DNA of 64,000 bases from Flavobacterium gelatinilyticum (GTDB lineage: Bacteria; Bacteroidota; Bacteroidia; Flavobacteriales; Flavobacteriaceae). The notes under the pieces were generated by a model. That model worked only from the letters and a program-made list of their open reading frames with translations, searched no databases and was not told the DNA's origin. The translations under genes were made by a program, and so were the position numbers. Positions 27,020 through 36,500 of this stretch are shown in pieces. The stretch spans positions 682,001 to 746,000 of the forward strand of contig NZ_CP114287.1 of NCBI RefSeq assembly GCF_027111295.1, read 5' to 3'. Numbering within the stretch: the first letter of the stretch is position 1; each line of letters begins with the position of its first letter.

Positions 27020-27493
27020 ATGAAACTTTCAGAAATTAAAGAAGTGCTTAAAACAGTTGAGGCTGTAAATTTTGAACTGCCAGACGGCACATTTGTACCA
27101 GAATATTTTCATGTAACCGAAGTAGGTCTGGTTACCAAAAACTTCATCGACTGCGGAGGAACAGTAAGAAAAGAGACTGTCGTAAATTTCCAGCTTTGGG
27201 ATGCCAACGACTACGAGCACAGGCTTAAACCTCAGAAACTGATTCATATCATTGAGCTTTCAGAAAAAGTATTGGGAATTGAAGATTATGAAATTGAGGT
27301 AGAATACCAGAACACAACCATCGGGAAATACGATTTGGACTTTAACGGTAAAAACTTCACTCTACTCAATAAACAGACAGCCTGTCTTGCTCAGGAACAG
27401 TGCGGTATTCCATCTGACAAACCTAAAGTAAAATTATCTCAGCTAAATGCGGACAATGCTAATTCATGCACTCCAGGCGGAGGATGCTGCTAA
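27020..27493 (+). CDS. DUF6428-like protein with C-terminal cysteine tail
   Basis: A 157-residue soluble protein typical of Bacteroidota ars operons (DUF6428-like). The fold region spans residues 1-120 (PEYFHVTEVGLVTKNFIDCG, then EVEYQNTTIGKYDLDF). The tail is cysteine-rich: TACLAQEQCG, then SCTPGGGCC at the end. The terminal thiols suggest arsenite binding or delivery to the exporter, which is inference. Lies between the acetyltransferase and the ArsC-like gene in the same operon. Confidence 0.78.
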   Translation: MKLSEIKEVLKTVEAVNFELPDGTFVPEYFHVTEVGLVTKNFIDCGGTVRKETVVNFQLWDANDYEHRLKPQKLIHIIELSEKVLGIEDYEIEVEYQNTTIGKYDLDFNGKNFTLLNKQTACLAQEQCGIPSDKPKVKLSQLNADNANSCTPGGGCC

Positions 27494-27537
27494 TCATTAA
27501 AGAGATAATTAATAAACCTTTTACAGCCCACAAAACT

Positions 27538-28152
27538 ATGTTATATCCGCAAATTGAGAATACCGTTAAATCATTTGATTTTAAGCAAATCTCCGAAGAT
27601 CGCAAAGCAGTCCTGCAGCCATTAATCGACTTCATTCAGACTAAAGTTGACAATAATCTGGAAACCAGGTTAAATTTAATCTGTACTCATAATTCAAGAA
27701 GAAGCCATCTCTCGCAGGTATGGGCGCAGACAGCGGCTGCCTTTTATGATGTAAAAAATGTCTCATGCTATTCAGGAGGAACTGAGGCCACTGCTCTTTT
27801 CCCGATGGCTGCGGAGACTTTGAAGTATTCAGGATTCAACATCAAAACTCTTTCAGAGGGATCGAACCCTTTTTATTCCATAAAATATTCAGCTGACGAA
27901 CTTCCTGTCATTGGTTTTTCCAAAACCTATGATGATGATTTCAATCCTGAAAGCGGATTCGCCGCAATAATGACCTGCTCACAGGCTGACGGCGGATGCC
28001 CTTTTATAGCAGGAGCAGAGAAAAGAATTCCGATCACTTTTGAAGATCCAAAAATTTCTGACGGAACGCCTCAGCAGAAGGAAACTTATCTGGAGCGCAG
28101 CCTGCAGATAGGAACTGAAATGTTTTACGTATTCTCGCAAATAAAAAAATAA
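27538..28152 (+). CDS. Arsenate-reductase/low-molecular-weight phosphatase-like protein
   Basis: The start at 27538 ([15 protein letters not shown]) begins the conserved region; the frame extends upstream over the end of the previous gene without homology-like sequence. The catalytic P-loop is [16 protein letters not shown] (Cys near residue 47), a CX5R-type active site of the LMW-phosphatase/arsenate-reductase fold. Further cysteines occur at YSGGTEA and [11 protein letters not shown]. It probably reduces arsenate, or works with ACR3 as the longer arsenate-reductase-like proteins of this phylum do. One base separates it from acr3. Confidence 0.85.
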   Translation: MLYPQIENTVKSFDFKQISEDRKAVLQPLIDFIQTKVDNNLETRLNLICTHNSRRSHLSQVWAQTAAAFYDVKNVSCYSGGTEATALFPMAAETLKYSGFNIKTLSEGSNPFYSIKYSADELPVIGFSKTYDDDFNPESGFAAIMTCSQADGGCPFIAGAEKRIPITFEDPKISDGTPQQKETYLERSLQIGTEMFYVFSQIKK

Positions 28153-28153
28153 A

Positions 28154-29233
28154 ATGTCAGCAAATAACTGTGCGCCAGCCGTCAAACGCAAAAAACTAGG
28201 CTTCCTTGACCGCTTCTTGACCCTTTGGATTTTTCTTGCCATGGCAATAGGAGTGGCAATAGGATATTTTATTCCTTCCAGCGGAGATTTCATCAATTCT
28301 TTCTCCAGCGGAACAACAAACATTCCATTGGCAATAGGGCTTATCCTGATGATGTATCCGCCTCTGGCAAAAGTAAAATATGAGCAGATGGGACAGGTTT
28401 TCAAAAACACAAAAGTCTTGGGTGCCTCTTTATTCCTAAATTGGATTGTAGGCCCTGTCTTGATGTTTTTATTAGCATTGCTGTTTTTGAACGGATATCC
28501 TGAATACATGATTGGAGTGATCCTGATCGGTTTGGCTCGCTGTATCGCAATGGTTGTGGTATGGAACGATCTGGCAGACGGAAACCGCGAATATGCTGCA
28601 GGGCTTATTGCCCTGAACAGCATTTTTCAGGTGCTGCTTTATAGCGTATATGCATACATCTTTATAACCATCCTCCCTCCCTATTTTGGATATGACGGTT
28701 TTGAGGTGAACATCAGCATTGCTCAGATTGCCGAGAGCGTCGGTATCTATTTAGGTATTCCTTTTGCTCTTGGAATTATAAGCCGTTATGCTTTGATAGC
28801 TTTAAAAGGTTCTGAATGGTTTGAGAATAAGTACGTGCCATTCATCTCACCTATTACTCTTATTTCATTGCTCTTTACAATCATTGTAATGTTCAGCCTG
28901 AAAGGGGAACTTATTGTTCAGATCCCTATGGATGTTGTGCGCATTGCAATACCGCTTGTGATTTACTTTACTTTGATGTTTATCATCAGTTTCTTTATCG
29001 GCAAATATTTTGGGGCAGACTATTCAAAAGCCACATCTATTGCATTTACAGCAACAGGGAATAATTTTGAACTTGCCATTGCCGTGGCAATCGGAGTATT
29101 TGGAATAAACAGCGGACAAGCCTTCGCAGGTGTTATAGGTCCTCTGGTAGAAGTGCCTGCTCTTATAGCCTTGGTAAATCTTGCTTTCTGGTTTAGAAAA
29201 AAGTTCTATTCAAATCGTACTGACAGTTTGTAA
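28154..29233 (+). CDS. acr3: ACR3-family arsenite efflux transporter
   Basis: A 359-residue membrane protein with about ten helices. It carries the ACR3 hallmark [19 protein letters not shown] (conserved Cys in helix 4) and [19 protein letters not shown] in helix 9. It exports As(III) from the cytoplasm using the proton gradient. The N-terminus has a short Cys-containing tail (NCAPAVK). Directly coupled to the ArsC-like gene upstream (one-base gap). Confidence 0.95.
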   Translation: MSANNCAPAVKRKKLGFLDRFLTLWIFLAMAIGVAIGYFIPSSGDFINSFSSGTTNIPLAIGLILMMYPPLAKVKYEQMGQVFKNTKVLGASLFLNWIVGPVLMFLLALLFLNGYPEYMIGVILIGLARCIAMVVVWNDLADGNREYAAGLIALNSIFQVLLYSVYAYIFITILPPYFGYDGFEVNISIAQIAESVGIYLGIPFALGIISRYALIALKGSEWFENKYVPFISPITLISLLFTIIVMFSLKGELIVQIPMDVVRIAIPLVIYFTLMFIISFFIGKYFGADYSKATSIAFTATGNNFELAIAVAIGVFGINSGQAFAGVIGPLVEVPALIALVNLAFWFRKKFYSNRTDSL

Positions 29234-29253
29234 GTTTTTAAAAATTCATAAGA

Positions 29254-29829
29254 ATGGAAGGCTTTAAATTATTTTTGCGGAGTATTGCTGCAGTCAGCGA
29301 CCAGGAATTTGAAAATTACGGTCAATATTTCAAAACACGCACTATAAGCAGAGGGAGTTATTTTGCAGAAATTGGCAAAACATCTCATGAGGCCGCTTTC
29401 ATAAAGAAAGGACTGCTCAGGACCTATTACATAAATGAAAAATCCGAAGAAGTGACTTCCTGCTTCTGCGCTGAAAATAATCTCACGGCTTCATATAAGA
29501 GCTTTATTTCGCAGCAGCCTTCGGAACTTTCCATTCAGGCAGTGGAAGATACCCAGCTTATAACAATCAGTTACAATGACCTGCAGATTCTCTATCAGAA
29601 GAGTCCGCTATGGCAGAATATAGGAAGGACAATTGCCGAGCGGCAGTATATGGTTATGGAGCAGTATGCCAGTGTTTTGTGCAATGAAACCGCAAAGGAA
29701 AAATACATGCGCATGCTTAAGGAACAGCCTGCAGTTGTAAACAAGGCTTCAGTAAATGATATTGCAAGTTATCTTGGAATAACACGCAGGACACTCAGCA
29801 GGATAAGAAATGAGATAGCACAAAAATAG
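29254..29829 (+). CDS. Crp/Fnr-family transcription regulator
   Basis: A 191-residue protein with a cyclic-nucleotide-binding-type beta barrel (residues about 25-120, FAEIGKTSHEAAFIKKGLLR, CFCAENNLTASYKSF) and a C-terminal helix-turn-helix (ASVNDIASYLGITRRTLSRI). The barrel lacks an obvious phosphate-binding cassette, as is common in Bacteroidota members. It lies 20 bases after acr3, so it belongs to the operon. It may sense redox or another signal through CFC; regulatory target unknown. Confidence 0.85.
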   Translation: MEGFKLFLRSIAAVSDQEFENYGQYFKTRTISRGSYFAEIGKTSHEAAFIKKGLLRTYYINEKSEEVTSCFCAENNLTASYKSFISQQPSELSIQAVEDTQLITISYNDLQILYQKSPLWQNIGRTIAERQYMVMEQYASVLCNETAKEKYMRMLKEQPAVVNKASVNDIASYLGITRRTLSRIRNEIAQK

Positions 29830-29897
29830 AGGACATTTGTCCTTCGTTTTAATTATGCTTCCCCATAGTTTTGCTTTTATAATCAATCAAAAATAAA

Positions 29898-30461
29898 ATG
29901 GAAACAGCAATTATCATTTCATCCTTCTTTCTTGTCCTTTTTGCGGTCTTGGCCTTGTATGATGGCTTTTATCTGCATATTTTCAAATACCAGCTTCACA
30001 ATCGGGAAGAAAGTAAAACCGAGCACATTACCCATACATTGAGAGCTGTTTTCTTTCCGGCAATCCTTTATTTTTTGTTCTTGAAACAGGATAATCATAC
30101 TAGTTTTGTAATAGGCTTAACCATAGTTCTTTTGGATATAATGGTGCTCGGGTATGACGCTTTTATAGAGAAAGACAGCAGGCAGTTTATGGGAGGGCTT
30201 CCGCGCTGGGAATATATTGTCCATTTATTCGTAAATGGGTTTCATTTTGCGTCAATTGCGGTTTATCTCTCCATCAGGTTTACTTTTCAAAATGGGGAAA
30301 TAATGATTTCCAATATCAATCAATCTCCGGGATTCTTTAATCTGTTAATTGTAAATCTACTGCCGGGAGCTATCCTAATGGCACTTCTTCATGTTTTCTT
30401 ATGCATGCCAAAAACAGCCCTTATCTGGAATAATTTCAGAGGTAAAATCAATTGTTGCTAA
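29898..30461 (+). CDS. Integral membrane protein with terminal Cys-Cys
   Basis: A 187-residue protein with about five membrane helices (residues 4-24, 50-62, 70-90, 113-133, 150-172). It has His residues on helix borders (YDGFYLHIFKYQLHN, THTLRAVFFPA). It ends GKINCC. No family recognised. Its position between the Crp regulator and the sigma factor, and the same C-terminal CC seen on ArsR and the DUF6428-like protein, suggest an arsenic- or metal-related role (inference). Confidence 0.72.
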   Translation: METAIIISSFFLVLFAVLALYDGFYLHIFKYQLHNREESKTEHITHTLRAVFFPAILYFLFLKQDNHTSFVIGLTIVLLDIMVLGYDAFIEKDSRQFMGGLPRWEYIVHLFVNGFHFASIAVYLSIRFTFQNGEIMISNINQSPGFFNLLIVNLLPGAILMALLHVFLCMPKTALIWNNFRGKINCC

Positions 30462-30494
30462 TCCCGCTTTCTGCATAAGCAGAACATAAAAACT

Positions 30495-31058
30495 ATGAGT
30501 TTGGAAATAAATACTATTCACAATCAGTTTTATATCATTTTAGGCAAGTATATTAAGGCGCGCATAAATGATACCCACGATGCATCTGATGTTTTGCAGG
30601 AAGTTTTTATAAAGATAAACGAGAATTTAGGATCACTGACCGACGAAGGCAAACTAAAAAGCTGGATTTTCACAATCACAAGAAATTCCATTATTGACTA
30701 TTACCGAAAAAATTCAAATCATAAAAAATCGGAGCTGACCGAATGTATGATGCAAAAAGTAATGCATGAAACAGATTTTGATACTTCGGAAAGTCTGGAC
30801 TGCTGTTTAATAAAATTCATTGAGCGCCTGCCGGAAGACTATCGGGATATTATCATGGACAGCGAAATACATGGAATCAAACAGAAAGACTTAACAGAAA
30901 AATACAGCCTTGCCTATCCTTCCATACGGTCTCGCGTGCAAAGAGGCAGATCCAAATTAAAGGAAATGCTTCTGGATTGCTGCAGTATTGAATTAGACCG
31001 CCGTGGAAATGTTATGAATGTTACCTCTAAAAAATCATGCAGCGGAGGAAAATGCTGA
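30495..31058 (+). CDS. sigZ: SigZ-like ECF sigma factor with cysteine tail
   Basis: A 187-residue ECF-type sigma factor. Region 2 is DASDVLQEVFIKINENLGSL with KSWIFTITRNSIIDYYRK. Region 4 is EIHGIKQKDLTEKYSLAYPS with IRSRVQRGRSKLKEML. The tail has cysteines in LLDCCSIELDRRGN and then SCSGGKC at the very end, as in the SigZ group. No anti-sigma gene is adjacent, so the thiol tail itself may act as a metal or redox switch (inference). Probably directs transcription of the following peptide gene or of the operon. Confidence 0.85.
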   Translation: MSLEINTIHNQFYIILGKYIKARINDTHDASDVLQEVFIKINENLGSLTDEGKLKSWIFTITRNSIIDYYRKNSNHKKSELTECMMQKVMHETDFDTSESLDCCLIKFIERLPEDYRDIIMDSEIHGIKQKDLTEKYSLAYPSIRSRVQRGRSKLKEMLLDCCSIELDRRGNVMNVTSKKSCSGGKC

Positions 31059-31185
31059 TATCACCGGATCATTTACGGAAGGTTCATATATAAAAATTCA
31101 GGCTGTTAGAAAAAAAATCAGCAAAGTCTGCATCATTTTTAGATTAGTACGTCTTAAGTAGTATTAATCATTAAAAATTAAAATT

Positions 31186-31359
31186 ATGAAAAACAAAATG
31201 TACCTTACTCTTGCAGCATTGGTATTGTCAGCTGGAAGTATCTTCGCTTATGCAAACTTGTCAAAAACTGATGCGGAGAAAAATTGCACTGAAAAATGTT
31301 CAACCCATTGCTGCAAAGACGATTCGGCAACTTGTGCTCCGAAAGATTGCAAAAAGTAA
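31186..31359 (+). CDS. Small cysteine-rich exported peptide
   Basis: A 57-codon gene: signal sequence MKNKMYLTLAALVLSAGSIF then AYA, and a mature peptide of about 33 residues with six cysteines (NCTEKCSTHCCKDD, then TCAPKDCKK). The Cys spacing resembles metallothionein-like metal binders. It stands 127 bases after the sigma factor and is followed by a strong terminator, which supports a real transcript. Likely a periplasmic or secreted thiol peptide induced with the ars operon. Homologues not checked. Confidence 0.75.
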   Translation: MKNKMYLTLAALVLSAGSIFAYANLSKTDAEKNCTEKCSTHCCKDDSATCAPKDCKK

Positions 31360-31385
31360 TTTTTTTTTGCAATTATCAATTAATT

Positions 31386-31418
31386 ATAAGACAACTTTTT
31401 GAGTTGTCTTATTTTTTA
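31386..31418 (+). terminator. Intrinsic terminator of the ars-sigZ-peptide unit
   Basis: Perfect arms ATAAGACAACT (31386-31396) and AGTTGTCTTAT (31402-31412), 5-nt loop, followed by TTTTTT. Lies 27 bases after the peptide stop codon. Confidence 0.85.
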
Positions 31419-31532
31419 TATCAATTATTTAACAAAAAAATTATAAATAAGAATTATCAAACTTAATTATAGTATTGCAAATAGGCATACTATTGTTACT
31501 TTTATACACTAATTCTATAGGATATAAGAAGC

Positions 31533-32837
31533 ATGATAATCAAAACACCTGCGAATAAAGGAATCTTATTGCCTTTTATTATTTTATCTGTATTTCAATT
31601 ATGTGCACAGCAAAAAGACAGCTTATCCCAACAGTTCCTAATGAATATTGAAATCAGGCCAAGAGCCGAATACACTTCAAATTATATCCTTCCTCCTAAC
31701 GACTCAATTGATCCTTACTTTTACATCACCCAGAGAAACAGAATTTCAATGCAATATGCTAGAGAAAAATGGCTTGTAAAATCGGATTTACAAGAAATTC
31801 ATTTTTGGGATGAAAACAACAAAGCTTCCAAAGTTGGAAGCATTAATTTTTATCAGTTGTATTTTGAGACTAAGTTTAAATCCCTAAATATACGATTGGG
31901 AAGGCAGAGTGTTTTATTGGACAATGGCAGATTATTCTCCGATGCTCCCTGGGCACAGCAAGGGAGAGCTCATGAAGGAATTAGGATAATAAAATCCTCA
32001 AAATATTTCTCTAATGACTTTTTCTTTTTATTTACTCGAAAGTATGGAACTGAGTTTGAACCGACCTACTCACCTGTTGCATCGAATAAATATAAATATC
32101 TGTTGTTAAATAACCTCACCTACAATGACAATCATGGATTTTTATTTTCCTCATTGAATACTGTTGATTTTTTAGAAAATGCAAATTCTGGGAAATTATA
32201 CAGCCGTGCAACAGCAGGCGGAAGAATAGAATATAAAACCAAACAATGGTATTATACCTTAAATTCATACTTGCAGTTTGGACGTAATGCAAAAGGCCAG
32301 AAATTATTCGCTTACTATTTCCAACCTGAGGTTAAGTTGTCTTTACTAAAATCTACTTGGCGTTTAGGCGCTGAAATAATAAGTGGCAGTAGTCCTCATA
32401 TATCAGATGGCAGTTCCGGCGATTTTGATGTTTTATATGGCGTGACATGGAAGTTCAATGGAAATATGAATGTCTTCACCCGTTTTCCAACCGACGTTAA
32501 CGGCAAAGGTTTAGTAAATCCCTATCTATTTACTGTAATTCCTTTAAATAGTAAACTATCGCTTCGTTCTGATTTTCACCTTTTTTATACTCAATATCCT
32601 CTTCTAAATAATTTGGACCAGAAAATGACAAAGTTTCTTGGATATGAATCTGATCTTTCTTTGAAATACATACCTGTCAAAGAACTAGAAATTAATTATG
32701 CCTTTTCTTTTTATAAATCAACAAACACTATGGAATATCTGCCAAAAATACAAGATGAAAATAAACTTGCTATTTGGAGTTATTTAATGATTTCATATTC
32801 TTTTAATGCTGTCAATTTAAAGCATTATAAAAATTAA
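31533..32837 (+). CDS. Alginate-export-like outer-membrane porin
   Basis: A 434-residue protein with signal peptide ending FQLCAQ and barrel-type alternating strands. It has the family pattern RLGRQSVLLDNGRLFSD then WAQQGRAHEGIRI, typical of the alginate_exp/long-chain porin group in Bacteroidota. Single gene after the ars terminator, with its own promoter region (31419-31532, A+T-rich). The substrate is not evident. It may or may not belong functionally to the ars region. Confidence 0.78.
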   Translation: MIIKTPANKGILLPFIILSVFQLCAQQKDSLSQQFLMNIEIRPRAEYTSNYILPPNDSIDPYFYITQRNRISMQYAREKWLVKSDLQEIHFWDENNKASKVGSINFYQLYFETKFKSLNIRLGRQSVLLDNGRLFSDAPWAQQGRAHEGIRIIKSSKYFSNDFFFLFTRKYGTEFEPTYSPVASNKYKYLLLNNLTYNDNHGFLFSSLNTVDFLENANSGKLYSRATAGGRIEYKTKQWYYTLNSYLQFGRNAKGQKLFAYYFQPEVKLSLLKSTWRLGAEIISGSSPHISDGSSGDFDVLYGVTWKFNGNMNVFTRFPTDVNGKGLVNPYLFTVIPLNSKLSLRSDFHLFYTQYPLLNNLDQKMTKFLGYESDLSLKYIPVKELEINYAFSFYKSTNTMEYLPKIQDENKLAIWSYLMISYSFNAVNLKHYKN

Positions 32838-33028
32838 TATATTTCAAAAGAATAAAATCTCTTTGTTTATGATTTTTGATGTTTAGAATTATATCAACAA
32901 CAAATTTTGATGTGAATTTTCTAAAAATATTATTTTAGTTTTAATCACTCCAATTTATGTTTTTATGCAACGATGTTCCACCAAAAAAATATTTTAGAAA
33001 AAATAAAAATACATGACAATATTTAGCT

Positions 33029-33215
33029 TTTTTAACATTTAACCCTTACGATACATACAAACCTTTTCAAATCAAAAAATTAAAATAATTATCTTACAAA
33101 TTCACTTGAAAATAGGCTAATTTCTTTAAATCATTCATAAAATGGTTTGTAAATTGTTCAGTAAGGGTCACAAAGCCAAATGGCGCCAATTGTCTTCAAT
33201 TGGCGCCATTCTTTT
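33029..33215 (+). repeat. Structured intergenic repeat, copy 6 (type II)
   Basis: Perfect helix ACCCTTAC (33042-33049) against GTAAGGGT (33161-33168). The interior is almost identical to copy 2. The terminal hairpin at 33179-33210 is a perfect 14 bp (arm AATGGCGCCAATTG), here with loop TCTT instead of AAGA, then a C and TTTT. Placed between convergent genes, unlike copy 2, so position relative to genes is not conserved. Confidence 0.77.
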
Positions 33216-33330
33216 ATTTAACCCTTATCAATAAATGAGTTTGACTCGTTTTTGCTTTATTTTCTTCATAAAGAAACAAACTTCAGAAAAACATTATTTA
33301 TATGAGAAACAAGATAAATTTAAATTTTAG

Positions 33331-33372
33331 CGTTCGATAACTTAACAGGATTCGAACACCAAGAACAGAGCT
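33331..33372 (+). repeat. Conserved box downstream of the structured repeat (third copy)
   Basis: CGTTCGATAACTTAACAGG continues ATTCGAACACCAAGAACAGA. Core AACAGGATTCGAACACC identical to the box at 5961. It lies about 120 bases after copy 6. Confidence 0.6.
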
Positions 33373-33433
33373 GAAATTAAGTTTTACATTTTCAAAATTT
33401 GATAATTTCCTGTCTTCCCTTATCAATCTTTTT

Positions 33434-33474
33434 TAAGAAAAAAAGCCAGCAGTCTAAAACACACTGCCGGCTTT
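33434..33474 (-). terminator. Terminator of the RND efflux operon
   Basis: Read on the minus strand: arms AAAGCCGGCAG and CTGCTGGCTTT (one G-U pair) with an 11-nt loop, then a run of T. Forty bases after the RND pump stop codon. Confidence 0.8.
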
Positions 33475-33513
33475 AAAAATTATCTTAATTTCAAAAAAAT
33501 CTTTTCTCTCTTC

Positions 33514-36500
33514 TTACATCTTTTCAATACTAGGAGGGATCAATTTATACATCACGGGCGTTACAATCCGTGATAATATTGTAGAACTGATTAAACCGCC
33601 AATTAACACAATTGCCAATGGTGCGATCAAAGGATTTGAGTTTAATGCAATCGGAATCAAACCGCAAATTGCAGTAATTGAAGTCAGCACTACAGGCAGA
33701 AAACGTGTTTCTCCTGCAATTGAAATAGCTTCATCGATCGAATGTCCTTCCTGCCTTAACTGATTGGTGAAATCTACCAGCAGCAAAGAGTTCTTTACCT
33801 GAATTCCCGAGAGACCTATAAAACCGATTATAGCAACCAAAGACATCGGACTTCCATTGAGAAGCAATAATAGCACGCCACCTAAAATCCCCAGCGGAAT
33901 AATAGATAATACAATAATAATTCCTTTAAAAGTTTTAAACTGCAGCAGTAAAACCGCCACAAACAAAAAGGTACTCAAAATAATTACGGCCAAAAAATTA
34001 CCGCCCAGCGCATCGCCTTCGGATTCTTTTTCACCTGATAATTTATAGTAATATCCTTTTGGCATTTTCAATTGATCCAGTTTTGGAACAATGTGCGTCA
34101 ATAAATCATTGGCATAATACCCTTTTGCCGATAAAGCGGTTACTTTTGAAAAGCGTGATTTATTAAAATGGTTAATCGCCGTTGGAGAAGTTTCAAACGA
34201 AATTTCAGCAATCTGGTTTAGGGCAATCGGAGTTCCCTGAAGGTTATTTACGTACAAGTTTTTCAAAGCGTCAAGGTTCGAAAATTTATCTCGGGGCAAT
34301 GTCAGCGTAACATTTCTGGCATCTCCCCTATCATCTATATAATCACCGACTGTTAATCCTGCTACCGAAAGACGGATTACCTTATCTACATCGCTGGTCA
34401 ATACGCCCAATGTTCTGGCTTTTTCTTTATTGATTTTAACTTTAACATCAGTTTTATACGTATTCAGTTCATTGTTGATATACACGGTTCCTTCCTGATT
34501 TCTAAGAATAGTCTCTACCTGTGAAGAAAGCTTACGTAACACTTCCTGATCTTCACCAAATAATCTTACGACAATATTAGCTTCTAATGGTGTTCCCTGT
34601 TCAAAATCTTTTACCTCCACTTTTGCGTAAGGCATCGTTTTAAATTTATTTCGAAGTTCTTCAATCAAAGCTGTTTTCTCTGATGGTTTAGCTTCATCTT
34701 CGAGCTGGACAAAAATCTGCGCAAAATCGGGTTTTCTGTCCTGGGGATGCACATTGTAATAAATCTGCGGATTTCCTTTACCAACGTTCGAAGTGTAATA
34801 CACAATTTCCTTATGATTTTTAAGCTCTGCTTCTACAATTTTGGTCACACGGTCACTTTCTGAAATATTGGCCTGAAGGGGCATTTTTATATTGATAAGA
34901 AACATCGGTTTTTCTGAAGTTGGAAATAATTTAAAACCCGTTACTTTAAACAATCCAAAAGCAGTGATGCTTAAAACTATAGAAATAGCAATAGTTGTTC
35001 TAGGATATTTTAATGCTTTGGGCATAATATCACGATACGCTCTGGTCAGGAATTTTTGCAGATACTGAAGAAAAATATTTCCTCCCGCATGATCGTGCGT
35101 TTTTAAAAATCGGCTTCCTAAAAACGGCACCAATGTTAAAGCTACAATCATCGATGCCAGTACACTGGTAATAACTGCCATTGGAAGACTTCTGATAAAT
35201 TCTCCCGAAACATCCGGCAGGAAAGCCAGCGGTAAAAATGCAATTATAAGTGTTGCAGTACAGCCTACAACGGCAATTCCGATTTGTTTGGTACCTTTAA
35301 GGACTGCATCCATTTTAGAATGTCCTTCCCGCAGCCATCGCTCTATGTTTTCGACTACCACAATACTGTCATCCACCAACAATCCTAAAGCTACCACAAG
35401 ACCAACAATACTTAACTGATTTAAAGAAAAGCCAAAAGCATTCATTGCAATTAATCCCAATGCGAGGGATAACGGAATGGAAATCATCACAATTCCCGAA
35501 GCTCTTAAACCTAATGGAAGTAATGTCACAATTACCAAAACAATTGCCAGCGTAAAATCAAAACCTAAATGTCCCAAACGCTGCGATACCATATTCGCCT
35601 GATCGAAGTTTTTTACTAATTTGATGTTTGAGGGTAATTCTTTAGAAAATTCATCTACAATTGGCAGGAATTCTTTCTGCACATCTGTAATGTTTACATT
35701 GTCTTTCATTCCGGCTGTCACTAGCACACAACGGTGTCCGTTGATGCGGGTAATATGATCGACGACCTGTGACTTGTAGCCTACTTCGGCTACATCTTTC
35801 ATATAGATTATTTTACCGTTAGCATTGTAAATTACTGTATTGGATACATCGTCCGCATTTTTAAATTTACCGCTAGTTTTTACATTAAATACTTTACTGC
35901 CTAAATCAATGCTTCCTCCTGGAATATCGGCCGCTTCGCTCTGCAGGCTTGCCATGACTACATTTAACGGAATTTTTAATTGGGCCAACTTTTCAAGCTG
36001 TAAATCAATACGAATTTCCTGCTCGGGAAATCCAGCATATTTTACATCTTTCAGATTGGTAATTTTCTCAATTTTAGATTTAAGTTTATCCGCTTCATCG
36101 CGAAGTTTTTTGTCTGATGCATTTTCTGAAACCAACGCTATCTGAAGGATTTTCACATCAGAAGAAGCAATTTTTTCGGTTTTTATCTGATAAATATCTT
36201 TTGGAAGTTCGCTGTTTTTAAGAGCATTCATTTCCGTAGAAATCTCCTGATATTTATTATCAACATCTACTCCGTATTTAAATTTTACCTGAAAAGCTGC
36301 AACACCGTCTTCTACTGTGGTTAATATTTTTTCGATGTTTTCGAGTCCGTAAATTTTATTCTCGATTGGTTTTACAACCTGCTCCTCCATATCCTTTGGA
36401 CTTGTCCCGGGATAGATTACCGTAATTAAATATTGCGGCGGATGTGTTGAAGGATCTTCCGCCCTAGGCATGGTAAACAACGTAAGATACCCTACCACAG

